A stretch of 14,049 nucleotides of DNA from CAVSWN01 sp046728115 (GCA_046728115.1 JBKPDW010000583.1:1-14049), one strand, 5' to 3'. Positions 6,569 through 14,049 are shown, counted from the stretch's first letter. The notes: generated from the letters alone by a model not told the origin. Program-made: numbers and translations.

Positions 6569-7465
6569 TCAAGGATGTGAAAAGCGCCAGCCCGCTACGA
6601 GTCCACCCAGACACCCGACCACCATCCCACCCGCTATCAGAACGGCGCACAGCTCGACCGAGAGAAAGCGAAGGGCGGACACGTCGATGGCTGGCGCCAC
6701 CTCCACGAGATAGCGGGCTCGAACGAACAGGAACAGCGCTGCGAGCGCGACAAGCGCGACGGCCGCTCCAGCTCCGCCCTGGAGGACACCTTCCATCACG
6801 AATGGACCACGAATGTAGGCAGCCGGCGCGCCGACCAGGTGCATGATCTCCAGTTCGTCCCGCCGCGCCACCAGGCCAAGGCGAACGACGTTGGCGACGG
6901 TCAGCGCGGAGGCGAGCGTCAACACCGCAGCCAGCGCCAGGCCGAGGTTACGAACAATCCGAACGGCCGCCATCATGCGGCCAAGCCATTCGCGATCGTA
7001 TCGAACATCCGAGACACCCGGCATCTGTCGGAGGGCCTCACCGAGGCGCTCGACGCCGAGATTGTCGGCGCCGCCGGGCTGCAGCCGCACCTCAATGGAG
7101 GAAGGCAGCGGGTTGCTGCCGACCGTCTCGATAGCGGCTGCGAGGTCGGCGAATGTCCGCTTGAAGCGCTCCAGCGCGTCGGCTTTCGACACGAACTCGC
7201 GACCAGCTGCGAGGCCGCTCCTGTCTACGGCGCGCTCGATGGCCTGACGCTCTTCGGCAGAGATCTCGTCGCTGAGATACACCGACATCTCGGCCGCATT
7301 CTCCCACTCGTTTCCCAGACGCTGAAGGTTCGTCGTGACAACCAGGAACGCCCCCAGCACGAAGAGCGCGAGCGCGATCGTGCCGGTCGAGAGGAGTCCC
7401 GACGGCCTCCGTCGCCACAGGCTGACGATCGCTTCGTCGAATGCGTAGCGCAACGCGCGCATCAC
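6569..7465 (-). CDS. ftsX: Cell division ABC permease FtsX
   Basis: Membrane subunit of FtsEX, which couples ATP hydrolysis at the divisome to activation of periplasmic peptidoglycan hydrolases. The 298 residues follow the FtsX plan: a cytoplasmic N-terminus (FDEAIVSLWRRRPSGLLS), TM1 at about 24-46, an extracytoplasmic domain at about 47-172 (EMSVYLSDEISAEERQAI to GVSDVRYDREWLGRM), TM2 at about 173-199, a cytoplasmic loop with ARRDELEIMHLVGA, TM3 at about 226-248 and TM4 at about 270-293. The start is GTG at 7465, sharing GTGA with the ftsE stop; an ATG at 7462 is an alternative with a one-base overlap. Either way it is translationally coupled to ftsE. The hydrolase partner (EnvC- or PcsB/RipC-like) is not in the window. 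Confidence 0.94.
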   Translation of the reverse strand: MMRALRYAFDEAIVSLWRRRPSGLLSTGTIALALFVLGAFLVVTTNLQRLGNEWENAAEMSVYLSDEISAEERQAIERAVDRSGLAAGREFVSKADALERFKRTFADLAAAIETVGSNPLPSSIEVRLQPGGADNLGVERLGEALRQMPGVSDVRYDREWLGRMMAAVRIVRNLGLALAAVLTLASALTVANVVRLGLVARRDELEIMHLVGAPAAYIRGPFVMEGVLQGGAGAAVALVALAALFLFVRARYLVEVAPAIDVSALRFLSVELCAVLIAGGMVVGCLGGLVAGWRFSHP

Positions 7466-8142
7466 GCCACCTCCACGAGACGGCCGTGCTCGAGCGTGAT
7501 CGATCGCCGGCCCACGCGGCGGATCAACTCGCGATCGTGCGTGGCTACGATCACGGTAGTGCCCCGCGCGTTGATCTCGCGGAACAGGTTCATGATTTCA
7601 AGCGCCAGATCCGGATCGAGATTGCCGGTCGGCTCGTCGGCCAAAACGAGCTGGGGATCGTTGACCAGGGCGCGTGCGATCGCAATTCGCTGCTGCTCGC
7701 CGCCCGACAACTCTTCGGGCAAGGCATGCATGCGATGCTGCAGTCCCACCCACTTCAGCACCTGGAACGTCTTGCGCTGTTGCGTGGCCGTCGGCACGCC
7801 GATCACACGCATCACAAATGAGATGTTCTCGAAAACCGTGAAGCGGGGAATCAGACGGAAATCCTGGAAGACGAACCCGACGCTCCTGCGAAACGCCTGG
7901 ACCTGCGACGGCCGCAGCGTGCGGAGATTGCGGCCGAGAACCTTGAGGTCGCCATCGGTCGGCAGCTCCTCGCGCAGCAGCAGACGCAGAAGGGTGGTTT
8001 TGCCGGCGCCGCTGGGCCCGGTCAGGAACAGGAACTCGCCTTTGTCGATCGTGAGCGAAAGATCACGAAGCGCGTAGACGCCACGCTTGTAGAGTTTGGA
8101 TAGGTGATAGATCTCTACCACGCTGCCACGCTGCCTGTGCAC
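7462..8142 (-). CDS. ftsE: Cell division ATP-binding protein FtsE
   Basis: Cytoplasmic ABC ATPase that pairs with FtsX. Motifs in the 226-residue frame: Walker A GPSGAGKTT at 42-50, Q-loop Q93 (VFQDFRLIP, the FtsE-type variant), signature LSGGEQQR at 145-152, Walker B LVLADEP at 165-171, D-loop GNLDP just after, and the switch His in THD at 201-203. Family members begin close to the VEIYHLSKLYKRG segment, so a GTG at 8121 may be the true start, giving 219 residues. The upstream GTG at 8142 adds HRQRGSV. Neither has a clear Shine-Dalgarno sequence. The stop overlaps ftsX. An extended -10 element 40-70 bp upstream suggests that the ftsEX pair has its own promoter even though gatB ends only 86 bp before. 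Confidence 0.95.
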   Translation of the reverse strand: MHRQRGSVVEIYHLSKLYKRGVYALRDLSLTIDKGEFLFLTGPSGAGKTTLLRLLLREELPTDGDLKVLGRNLRTLRPSQVQAFRRSVGFVFQDFRLIPRFTVFENISFVMRVIGVPTATQQRKTFQVLKWVGLQHRMHALPEELSGGEQQRIAIARALVNDPQLVLADEPTGNLDPDLALEIMNLFREINARGTTVIVATHDRELIRRVGRRSITLEHGRLVEVA

Positions 8143-8183
8143 TCACGGCTATCACGCTATTGGATTGTCGGTGAGAGACTCAC

Positions 8184-8192
8184 AGTATAGCA
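8184..8192 (-). promoter_or_regulatory. Candidate extended -10 promoter for ftsEX
   Basis: On the minus strand the bases read TGCTATACT, which is TGn followed by TATACT (5 of 6 to TATAAT). Transcription would start near 8177, leaving a leader of about 35 bases to the GTG at 8142 or 56 bases to the GTG at 8121. No -35 match is present at 17 bp, which is acceptable for an extended -10. The element lies in the gatB-ftsE gap (8143-8228), which also holds a GC-rich GCCGGC palindrome just after the gatB stop. Confidence 0.5.
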
Positions 8193-8228
8193 CGACGCTC
8201 CCCTTTCCTGCCCGGCCGGCACCGCCCG

Positions 8229-9707
8229 CTATCCAGCCTTCGAGCCTTCTGCGTCGTCCTGATGCTGGAGCGCGCTCCTGAGCAGCTCGTTGACGAGCTT
8301 CGGGTTGGCTTTACCGGCCGCCGCTTTCATAACCTGGCCGACGAGAAATCTCAGCGCCGCGTGTTTCCCGCCGCGGTACTGGGCAACGGCGTCGCCGTTC
8401 CTGGCGACGACCTCGCCGACAAGCGCGGTGAGCTGGGCCCGATCGTCGATTTGCATCAGCCCTTCGGCGGCAATGATCTCGTCAGCGCTGCGCTCCGATG
8501 CAAACAGCTTCTCGAACACCTCTTTCGCGATCGGCCCGCTGACTGTTCCAGCGTCGACCGCCTTTGTCAGGCCAGCGAGCCGCTCGGGCGAGACGGGCGA
8601 TGCGCTGATGTCCAGCCCGCGGTCTTTCAGCTTGCGCGTCAGCTCACCGCCAATCCAATTGTTGGCGGACTGCGGCGACGCGCCGGCGGCCACGGTCGCC
8701 TCGAAATAGTCCGCGACGGCTCGCGACGCGGTCATCTGCGTTGCATGGTATGCCGACAAGTGGTACTGCTCGACGAAACGATGGCGCCGCCGTTCCGCGA
8801 GTTCGGGCATCGCCGAGCGGACGCGCTCGATCCGTGAAGCATCCACGACGAGCGGCGGCAGATCCGGATCGGGAAAGTACCGGTAGTCGTGCGCGTCTTC
8901 CTTGCCGCGCATCGACAGAGTGCGTCCCGCTGCTGGATCCCACAAGCGCGTCTCCTGCACGATGCTGCCGCCCTCGCGCAGGATCTCGACATGCCGATCG
9001 ATCTCGTGCTCGAGCGCCTTCTGCAGGAATCGAAACGAATTCAGATTCTTGAGCTCGGTCTTCGTCCCGAGCGCGGTCTCACCCACCGGCCGCACAGAGA
9101 CGTTCGCATCGCAGCGCAGGCTGCCTTCCTCCATGTTGCCGTCGTTGACCCCGAGCCAGACGAGGGTGTCGCGCAGGCGGCTGAAGAAGTCGGCGGCGTC
9201 GGCAGCCGAACGCAAGTCGGGTTCGGTGACGATCTCGATGAGCGGCACGCCGCTCCGGTTGAAGTCGAGATAGGTCTTGCGGGCAGAATCGGGGAAGCCC
9301 TCGTGAAGCGATTTGCCGGCGTCCTCTTCGACGTGAAGGCGTGTGATGCCGACGCGCCGCGGTCCGTCTTCCGTGGGCCACTGCATGGCGCCGCCGGTGG
9401 CGAGCGGCAGCTCGTATTGCGAGATCTGATAGCCCTTCGGGAGATCGGGATAGAAGTAATTCTTGCGCGCGAAAATCGAGGTCTCGTGAATCGTGCAGTC
9501 GAGCGCGAGCGCCGCGCGCATGGCGAAGTCGACTGCGGTGCGGTTCAGAACGGGCAATGCACCTGGCAGACCGAGACAGACGGGACAGACCTGCGAATTT
9601 GGCGGTGCGCCAAACGCGGTGCTGCAGCCGCAAAAGATCTTGGACGCGGTCAGCAGATGCGCGTGAATCTCGAGGCCGATGACAGCTTCGAACTGACGGG
9701 CGGTCAT
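8229..9707 (-). CDS. gatB: Asp-tRNA(Asn)/Glu-tRNA(Gln) amidotransferase subunit B
   Basis: Subunit B of the GatCAB amidotransferase, which converts misacylated Glu-tRNA(Gln) and Asp-tRNA(Asn) to the amide forms; cytoplasmic. GatB binds the tRNA and phosphorylates the acyl group. The 492 residues start with the family hallmark EAVIGLEIHAHLLTASKIFC. A zinc site is formed by C26, C28, C41 and C44 (FCGCS to CPVC), followed by PGALPVLN, then FARKNYFYPDLPKGYQISQY, then GVPLIEIVTEPD. The C-terminal helical YqeY-like domain (about residues 340-480; NWIGGELTRKL to FLVGQVMKAAAGKANP) is complete. It lies 28 bp after pckA. gatA and gatC are not in the window, so the operon is split. No clear ribosome-binding site precedes the ATG. 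Confidence 0.97.
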   Translation of the reverse strand: MTARQFEAVIGLEIHAHLLTASKIFCGCSTAFGAPPNSQVCPVCLGLPGALPVLNRTAVDFAMRAALALDCTIHETSIFARKNYFYPDLPKGYQISQYELPLATGGAMQWPTEDGPRRVGITRLHVEEDAGKSLHEGFPDSARKTYLDFNRSGVPLIEIVTEPDLRSAADAADFFSRLRDTLVWLGVNDGNMEEGSLRCDANVSVRPVGETALGTKTELKNLNSFRFLQKALEHEIDRHVEILREGGSIVQETRLWDPAAGRTLSMRGKEDAHDYRYFPDPDLPPLVVDASRIERVRSAMPELAERRRHRFVEQYHLSAYHATQMTASRAVADYFEATVAAGASPQSANNWIGGELTRKLKDRGLDISASPVSPERLAGLTKAVDAGTVSGPIAKEVFEKLFASERSADEIIAAEGLMQIDDRAQLTALVGEVVARNGDAVAQYRGGKHAALRFLVGQVMKAAAGKANPKLVNELLRSALQHQDDAEGSKAG

Positions 9708-9735
9708 GACGACGGGGCTCGGCCATGAGCCATGG

Positions 9736-11328
9736 CTAGGCGTTAGGCCCCGCGGCGAGCACTTCGGCGCTGACGCCGTTCTCGAACGCGCGGAAGTTCT
9801 CGGCGAACATGCGCGCGAGTTTCACGGCCTGGGCATCATATTCGGCACCGTTTGCCCAGGTTGCTCGCGGCTGCAGGACGTCGGCTGGCACGCCCGGACA
9901 GACTGTCGGGATGAGAAGGTTGAATGTCGCATCCTGCTCGTACTGGACCGCGTCGAGCTGACCGGCGAGGGCGGCGCGAATCATCGCACGCGTGTAACCG
10001 ATCTTCATCCGCGAGCCCGAGCCATACGCGCCGCCGGTCCATCCAGTATTCACCAGCCAGACCCGGGCCTCGTGCCTCGCGATTCGTTCGCCGAGCATCT
10101 TTGCGTAACGACTCGGCGCCAGCGGCAGGAACGGCGCGCCGAAACACGTGCTGAACGTTGCCTTCGGCTCGATGACGCCCTTCTCGGTTCCAGCGACCTT
10201 CGCGGTGTAGCCGGAAAGAAAGTGGTACATTGCCGCCGCGGGCGTCAGCTTCGCGATTGGCGGCAGAACGCCGAACGCGTCCGCCGTCAGCATCACGATG
10301 TTTCTCGGGTGTCCCCCCCTGCCCGAGAGCTCGGCATTGTCGATGAACGTAATCGGATAGGCCGCCCGCGTATTCTCGGTGTAGCGCCCGTCATCGAGAT
10401 CGAGCGCGCGGGTCAGCGGGTCGACGACGACGTTTTCGAGGACGGTGCCGAATCGACGAGTCGTGGAATAGATCTGCGGTTCCGCCTCAGCCGACAGACG
10501 GATCATTTTCGCGTAACATCCGCCTTCGAAGTTGAATACGCCTCGATCGCTCCATCCGTGCTCGTCATCGCCGATCAGCCGCCGCTCGGGATCGCTCGAG
10601 AGCGTCGTCTTCCCCGTGCCCGACAGACCAAAGAACAGCGCGACATCGCCGCCCGTCCCGATGTTGGCCGAGCAGTGCATCGGCAGCACGCTTTGCATCG
10701 GCAGCATGTAGTTGAGCGTCGTGAAAATCGATTTCTTGATCTCGCCCGCATAGCTCGTACCGCCGACGAGAATCAGCTTCTTTGCGAAATTGAGCGCAAT
10801 CACGACTTCCGAATTCGTGCCGTGCCGGCTCGGATCGGCCTTGAAACTCGGCGAGTCGATGACGGTGCATCGCGGTGTCGGCACCATCGATTCCGCCGGC
10901 AGATCGGCGATGAACAGGTGCCGCGCAAACAGGTTGTGCCAGGCCAGTTCGTTGATGACCCTGATGGGCAGCCGGTACTTCGGATCCGCGCCTGCGTGAC
11001 AGTCCAGAACGAAAAGGTCCTTGTCTTTCAGCGAGGCGAGGAGGTCGCCATGCAGCAGATCGAAGTGCGCAACGCTCATCTCCCGGTTGAGCGTTCCCCA
11101 CGCCACATTGTCTTCGCTCGACGGTTCGCGAACGACAAACTTGTCATTGGGGGATCGGCCGGTGTGCTGACCAGTGAGGCAGGCCAAGGGGCCGCCGTCC
11201 GCAATGACCGCTTCCTCGCGACGGACGGCCTCCTCGTACAACCCTGCAATTGACGGGTTCCAATGAACCCGATCGCTGTCAATCCCCTCGCCGATCAGCG
11301 AACGAGACGGCTCAACCTCGGTGCTCAT
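9736..11328 (-). CDS. pckA: Phosphoenolpyruvate carboxykinase (ATP)
   Basis: Converts oxaloacetate and ATP to phosphoenolpyruvate, CO2 and ADP, the entry step of gluconeogenesis; cytoplasmic. The 530 residues match the ATP-type enzyme (about 520-540). Visible sites are the substrate loop TGRSPNDKF from T56, YAGEIKKS at 193-200 and MHCSAN at 217-222 (metal-binding Lys and His), the P-loop GLSGTGKTTLS at 234-244, and LIGDDEHGW at 251-259 (kinase-2 acid pair). Further along are NFEGGCYAK and the adenine-pocket segment with NTGWTGGAYGSGSRM. The ATG at 11328 has AGGAG six bases upstream, the clearest ribosome-binding site on the minus strand. It is divergent from the sigma factor gene, sharing a 136-bp promoter region. 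gatB follows after 28 bp. Confidence 0.97.
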   Translation of the reverse strand: MSTEVEPSRSLIGEGIDSDRVHWNPSIAGLYEEAVRREEAVIADGGPLACLTGQHTGRSPNDKFVVREPSSEDNVAWGTLNREMSVAHFDLLHGDLLASLKDKDLFVLDCHAGADPKYRLPIRVINELAWHNLFARHLFIADLPAESMVPTPRCTVIDSPSFKADPSRHGTNSEVVIALNFAKKLILVGGTSYAGEIKKSIFTTLNYMLPMQSVLPMHCSANIGTGGDVALFFGLSGTGKTTLSSDPERRLIGDDEHGWSDRGVFNFEGGCYAKMIRLSAEAEPQIYSTTRRFGTVLENVVVDPLTRALDLDDGRYTENTRAAYPITFIDNAELSGRGGHPRNIVMLTADAFGVLPPIAKLTPAAAMYHFLSGYTAKVAGTEKGVIEPKATFSTCFGAPFLPLAPSRYAKMLGERIARHEARVWLVNTGWTGGAYGSGSRMKIGYTRAMIRAALAGQLDAVQYEQDATFNLLIPTVCPGVPADVLQPRATWANGAEYDAQAVKLARMFAENFRAFENGVSAEVLAAGPNA

Positions 11329-11357
11329 CGAGATCTCCTAACACGTACGGCCCCAGC

Positions 11358-11406
11358 AAGATAGCAGAATCCGCCGATCCTAGTCCCGGCCGATCGATCG
11401 AGTCAA
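11358..11406 (-). promoter_or_regulatory. Candidate pckA promoter region
   Basis: On the minus strand there are two options. TTGACT (11406-11401) is 18 bp from TAGGAT (11382-11377), a -35/-10 pair. Closer to the gene, TGCTATCTT (11366-11358) fits an extended -10. Either leaves a short leader before the AGGAG and ATG. The adjoining patch 11401-11440 is AT-richer than the flanks and holds GTAAAC twice, seven bases apart (11424 and 11431), a possible operator shared with the divergent sigma gene. Confidence 0.35.
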
Positions 11407-11464
11407 CAATTTGGAACCATACGGTAAACTGTAAACACAGCGACAATCGGATCGTAATGCCTGT

Positions 11465-12148
11465 ATGAATGGTGACCGTCGAATCGCGCCGGAGGTCGAT
11501 TCACTCCCGACCAGCTCTGCTGCCGATGCCCCGCAGCCGCGTCGTCGAGCCATCGGCCGGCCTGTCTCCGATGACTCCCGGCTGGCTGTCGAAATCCGCG
11601 GGCTCATGGAGCGCGGCGAGATGGACGAGGCGCGCGACCGCTTCGGCGAGCTCGTCACGCTTCACCAGAAACGGGCGTCGAGGATCGCCTATCAATATTT
11701 ACGCGACGCCGCGGAGGCCGACGAGGCCGTGCAGGACGCGTTCGTCAAGGTCTTCTCGCATCTTTCGTCCTATCGCGAAGCGTGGCCGTTCGAGGTCTGG
11801 TTTACCCGAATTCTCATCAACGGCTGTCTCGACCGGCGCAAGGCGCGAGGTCGTCGCGACCGCTGGATCCTCGGAGGCGGCGTCTCGAGTGCGGCTGAAG
11901 CTCGCGCATCGGTTCACGTCGGCGCCGATCCCGAGCGTCAGGCGCTGGCGCGCGAACGGAGAGCGCGGATGGCGGCCGCGATCGACCGGTTGGACGGCCG
12001 TCAGCGGACCGTCTTCATGTTGTGCCATTTCGGCGACTGCACGCCGCGTGAAGTGAGCGCCATGACCGGACTCAACGAATCCACGGTGCGTGTGCACTTG
12101 TTCCGGGCAGCGCGCAAGCTGCGAGCGCTTCTTGGAGGGAAGCTGTGA
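11465..12148 (+). CDS. RNA polymerase ECF-type sigma factor
   Basis: Alternative sigma-70 family factor of the extracytoplasmic-function type. After a non-conserved basic, Ser/Pro-rich N-terminal segment (1-45), region 2 covers about 61-126. It includes LVTLHQKRASRIAYQYLRDAAEADEAVQDAFVKVF and the DNA-melting part up to WFTRILINGCLDRRK. A variable linker (about 127-165) precedes region 4 (about 170-223). That has the helix-turn-helix TPREVSAMTGLNESTVRVHLFRAARKL. Region 3 is absent, as expected. The ATG at 11465 has no Shine-Dalgarno sequence; the next in-frame start (M48) would keep both domains but lose the extension. It overlaps the anti-sigma gene, which implies co-expression and negative control. 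The target regulon is not visible. Confidence 0.92.
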   Translation: MNGDRRIAPEVDSLPTSSAADAPQPRRRAIGRPVSDDSRLAVEIRGLMERGEMDEARDRFGELVTLHQKRASRIAYQYLRDAAEADEAVQDAFVKVFSHLSSYREAWPFEVWFTRILINGCLDRRKARGRRDRWILGGGVSSAAEARASVHVGADPERQALARERRARMAAAIDRLDGRQRTVFMLCHFGDCTPREVSAMTGLNESTVRVHLFRAARKLRALLGGKL

Positions 12149-12771
12149 TGCGTCGCGCGCACCACCTCGACGACGCCCGGCTCTTCGACTGCTATGTTGC
12201 CGAACGGCAGGGCGACGCTGCCGATCCGCCGACTGCCGAACATCTGGCCGACTGCCCGGAATGCAGCAAACGATTCGACGACCTTGCGCGGTTCATGAAC
12301 GCGGTACGCGCCGAGGCCGACGAGGAAACCGATGCCATTTTCACGACGGAGCGCCTCCGCGGACAGCATCAGCACATCGTGCGCCGGCTCGAGACGTTGG
12401 CACGACCCGCGCAAGTGATCAGCTTCCCCGGTCGCGTCGTTCGACGCACCATCAACGCCTCAAATACCCGGACGGCTCACCGCTGGGCGGCTGCGGCCGC
12501 CGCCGCGGGACTCTTCGTGGGAATCGCGCTTGGCGCATCGTACGAATGGGAATCGCACGGGCGCGCCGGTCTCCGCGGCATGAGCGCATACAGCGCACCA
12601 TCTTCCCGCGTGGTCAGGGCGGCTCCGACGCAGCCGCACGCCAACGGCAGTGACGCGACCGACGAGGCATTTCTCTCGGAACTCGACCTGGCGCTCGAGC
12701 GGCCCCGCACCCGCGAGCTGGCGGCATTTGACGCCTTTACGCCTCATGTTCGAGAAGTCAGCCAACGGTAA
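12145..12771 (+). CDS. Zinc-binding membrane anti-sigma factor
   Basis: Likely holds the preceding sigma factor inactive at the membrane until a signal arrives. The 208 residues show an N-terminal anti-sigma zinc motif HxxxCxxC (H33, C37, C40: EHLADCPECSKRF), a charged cytoplasmic helix region to about 110, one membrane span at about 114-133 (WAAAAAAAGLFVGIALGASY), and an extracytoplasmic tail of about 75 residues without a recognised domain. The tail ends in ELDLALERPRTRELAAFDAF, a helical segment. The GTG at 12145 overlaps the sigma stop as GTGA, an ATG at 12148 is the alternative, and GGAGGG at 12134-12139 serves as ribosome-binding site for either. The zinc motif, topology and overlap with an ECF sigma gene together make the role likely. 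Confidence 0.87.
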   Translation: MMRRAHHLDDARLFDCYVAERQGDAADPPTAEHLADCPECSKRFDDLARFMNAVRAEADEETDAIFTTERLRGQHQHIVRRLETLARPAQVISFPGRVVRRTINASNTRTAHRWAAAAAAAGLFVGIALGASYEWESHGRAGLRGMSAYSAPSSRVVRAAPTQPHANGSDATDEAFLSELDLALERPRTRELAAFDAFTPHVREVSQR

Positions 12772-12889
12772 ATGGATTGGATAATTGGGAAATCTGGTAA
12801 TCGGGTAATGTATTGATCCCAATCGCCCAATTGAACCCAATCGCCCAATTCAATTACCCGATTACCCAAGTACTCGATTACCCGATTCC
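12772..12889. repeat. Intergenic block of short direct and inverted repeats
   Basis: The whole 118-bp gap between the anti-sigma gene and ispH is built of near-identical short words. CCCAATCGCCCAATT occurs twice (12818-12832 and 12836-12850). CGATTACCC occurs at 12859 and 12875. GGTAATCGGGTAAT (12796-12809) is perfectly inverted as ATTACCCGATTACC (12853-12866), a 14-bp stem around a 43-bp loop that contains the direct repeats. It is AT-rich against GC-rich flanks and has no coding potential. It ends right at the ispH ATG, so it also holds whatever promoter and leader ispH uses; TTGGGA (12785) with TGTATT (12809) at 18 bp is a weak candidate. Confidence 0.85.
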
Positions 12890-14049
12890 ATGGCTTCGTT
12901 GATTTTCCGCAAGGGCCTGGACATGAAGCAGGCTGTGGCCGGCTTGCTGGCCGACAGCTATCACAGCGCCCTGATCGAGCAGATCAAGTCGAACAACTTC
13001 ATCTATCGCGCCGGCCGGATGACGCTTCATCTGGCGCGCGAGTTCGGATTTTGTTATGGCGTCGACCGCGCCGTCGACTATGCCTACCAGACCCGCGAGC
13101 GTTTTCCGAATCGCACCGTCTACCTCACCGGCGAAATCATCCATAACCCCCACGTCAACGCGAAGTTGCGGGCGATGGGCATCCGGTTTCTGAGTGACGA
13201 TCCCACTGCAACCGATCGTCTGAACCCGGACGATGTCGTCATCCTGCCTGCATTCGGCGTCACTGTGGAGATGCTCGCGCGGCTCGAGCGGCGCGGGGCC
13301 ACGCTCGTGGACACCACATGCGGATCGGTGCTCAACGTGTGGAAAAACGTGCGGCGGTACTCGGAGAGCGGTTACACATCGGTCATCCACGGCAAGATGT
13401 GGCACGAGGAGACCATGGCGACGGCCTCGCAGGCCGTTGAATCCGGCGGCAAATACCTCGTGGTTCTCGACCGTGGCGAGGCTTCGCTCGTGTGCGACTA
13501 CATCCGAACGGGCGACGACCGACAGGCGTTTCTGGGGCGCTTTGCCAGTGTCGTCTCGCCGGGGTTCGACCCTGACCGCGATCTGCAGCGGGTTGGCCTG
13601 GCGAATCAGACCACGATGCTGATGTCTGAATCGCTGGAAATCGGAGAAATGATTCGGATGGCCATGACCCAGCGGTTCGGCGCCGAGGCCGTGGCCGACC
13701 ACTACCAGGCGTTCGACACGATCTGCAGCGCAACTCAGGATCGGCAGGATGCCGTCGTGGCGCTGCTCCGGAATGCCGCAGTCGACCTCATGCTCGTGAT
13801 CGGCGGCTACAACAGCAGCAATACAGCCAACCTCGCGAGAATCTGCGCGGCGTCGCGACCGACGTTCCACATCGCGGATCCCGACTGCCTGGTATCTCCG
13901 CTCGAGATCCGCCATCGGCCCGTTGGATCGAAGTCGGAGGTCGCTGCGACTGGTTGGCTTCCGCCAGCCGGCCCAGTCACAGTTGGGCTGGCCTCAGGGG
14001 CGTCGACGCCCGACAACCTGGTCGAAGAGGCGATCGTCAAGCTCGAAGC
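12890..14049 (+). CDS. ispH: 4-hydroxy-3-methylbut-2-enyl diphosphate reductase, long type (3' end cut)
   Basis: Last enzyme of the MEP isoprenoid pathway; a [4Fe-4S] protein making IPP and DMAPP from HMBPP. The frame is open to the right edge (386 codons) and is nearly complete, since the final 'GASTP..LVEEAIVK' strand is present. The cluster cysteines are C55 (FGFCYGVDRAV), C144 (DTTCGSV) and C279 (TICSATQDRQDA). Substrate-site motifs are EIIHNP (H85), IHGKMWHEE (H167), ANQTT (238-242), NSSNT (308-312) and SGAS (from S369). The roughly 45-residue N-terminal lead and segments such as VVILPAFG, YTSVIHGK and VSPGFDPDRDL match the long cyanobacterial/plant-type enzyme, not the about 310-residue E. 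coli type. The ATG at 12890 has no Shine-Dalgarno sequence, but IFRKGL just after it matches the start of the long family. An ATG at 12923 is the alternative. Confidence 0.97.
   Translation, partial: MASLIFRKGLDMKQAVAGLLADSYHSALIEQIKSNNFIYRAGRMTLHLAREFGFCYGVDRAVDYAYQTRERFPNRTVYLTGEIIHNPHVNAKLRAMGIRFLSDDPTATDRLNPDDVVILPAFGVTVEMLARLERRGATLVDTTCGSVLNVWKNVRRYSESGYTSVIHGKMWHEETMATASQAVESGGKYLVVLDRGEASLVCDYIRTGDDRQAFLGRFASVVSPGFDPDRDLQRVGLANQTTMLMSESLEIGEMIRMAMTQRFGAEAVADHYQAFDTICSATQDRQDAVVALLRNAAVDLMLVIGGYNSSNTANLARICAASRPTFHIADPDCLVSPLEIRHRPVGSKSEVAATGWLPPAGPVTVGLASGASTPDNLVEEAIVKLE

Noticed and set aside
6839..8077. 412-codon plus-strand frame opposite ftsX and ftsE
   Set aside because: It lies wholly antisense to two clearly recognised genes, has low-complexity Arg-rich composition and crosses their junction. 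Shadow frame.
11413..11440. Autoregulatory ECF promoter (GGAAC type) for the sigma gene
   Set aside because: GGAACC is present at 11413, but 16-17 bases downstream there is no GTC/CGTC-like -10. Not supported as a promoter call.
12878..13915. 345-codon minus-strand frame at the right end
   Set aside because: Antisense to ispH, whose cluster cysteines and substrate motifs are all present on the plus strand. The minus frame has no recognisable features.

Overview
The window is about 60-65% GC by eye, densely coded, and reads as a bacterial chromosome segment of mostly housekeeping genes. Acidobacteriota, possibly the Vicinamibacteria branch, is my best guess. It rests on the truncated VWFA protein of the type common in that phylum, the long cyanobacterial/plant-type IspH, and the gene mix. 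This is inference, not proof.

Layout. Bases 1-448 (minus) hold the start of a secreted von Willebrand factor A protein that runs off the left edge. It is divergent from a very short tatA (453-605, plus), with only 4 bp between the two starts. From 11328 down to 600 all genes lie on the minus strand. In transcription order they are pckA (PEP carboxykinase), gatB (tRNA amidotransferase subunit), ftsE-ftsX (cell-division ABC module), a small unknown gene of 94 codons, a glycerate 2-kinase of the MOFRL family, rnr (RNase R) and selB (selenocysteine elongation factor). selB meets tatA tail to tail with a 6-bp overlap. From 11465 to the right edge the genes are on the plus strand: an ECF-type sigma factor, its overlapping zinc-binding membrane anti-sigma factor, a 118-bp intergenic block of short repeats, and ispH, which reaches the right edge.

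How the genes work together. ftsE and ftsX form one complex, and the sigma and anti-sigma genes form one regulatory switch. Both pairs are joined by the same GTGATG stop/start overlap. The ORF94-glycerate kinase-rnr stretch is nearly gap-free and probably co-transcribed. pckA (oxaloacetate to PEP) and glycerate kinase (glycerate to 2-phosphoglycerate) both feed lower glycolysis and gluconeogenesis, but they are separated by the translation and division genes.

I see no mobile element, CRISPR array, tRNA, rRNA or defence system, and no gene-free stretch above 300 bp. The observations most worth checking are the glycerate kinase with no ATG, GTG or TTG at its likely start (a CTGA overlap with the small upstream ORF), a terminator-like hairpin inside the 5' part of that gene, the repeat block before ispH, and the long-type IspH itself.
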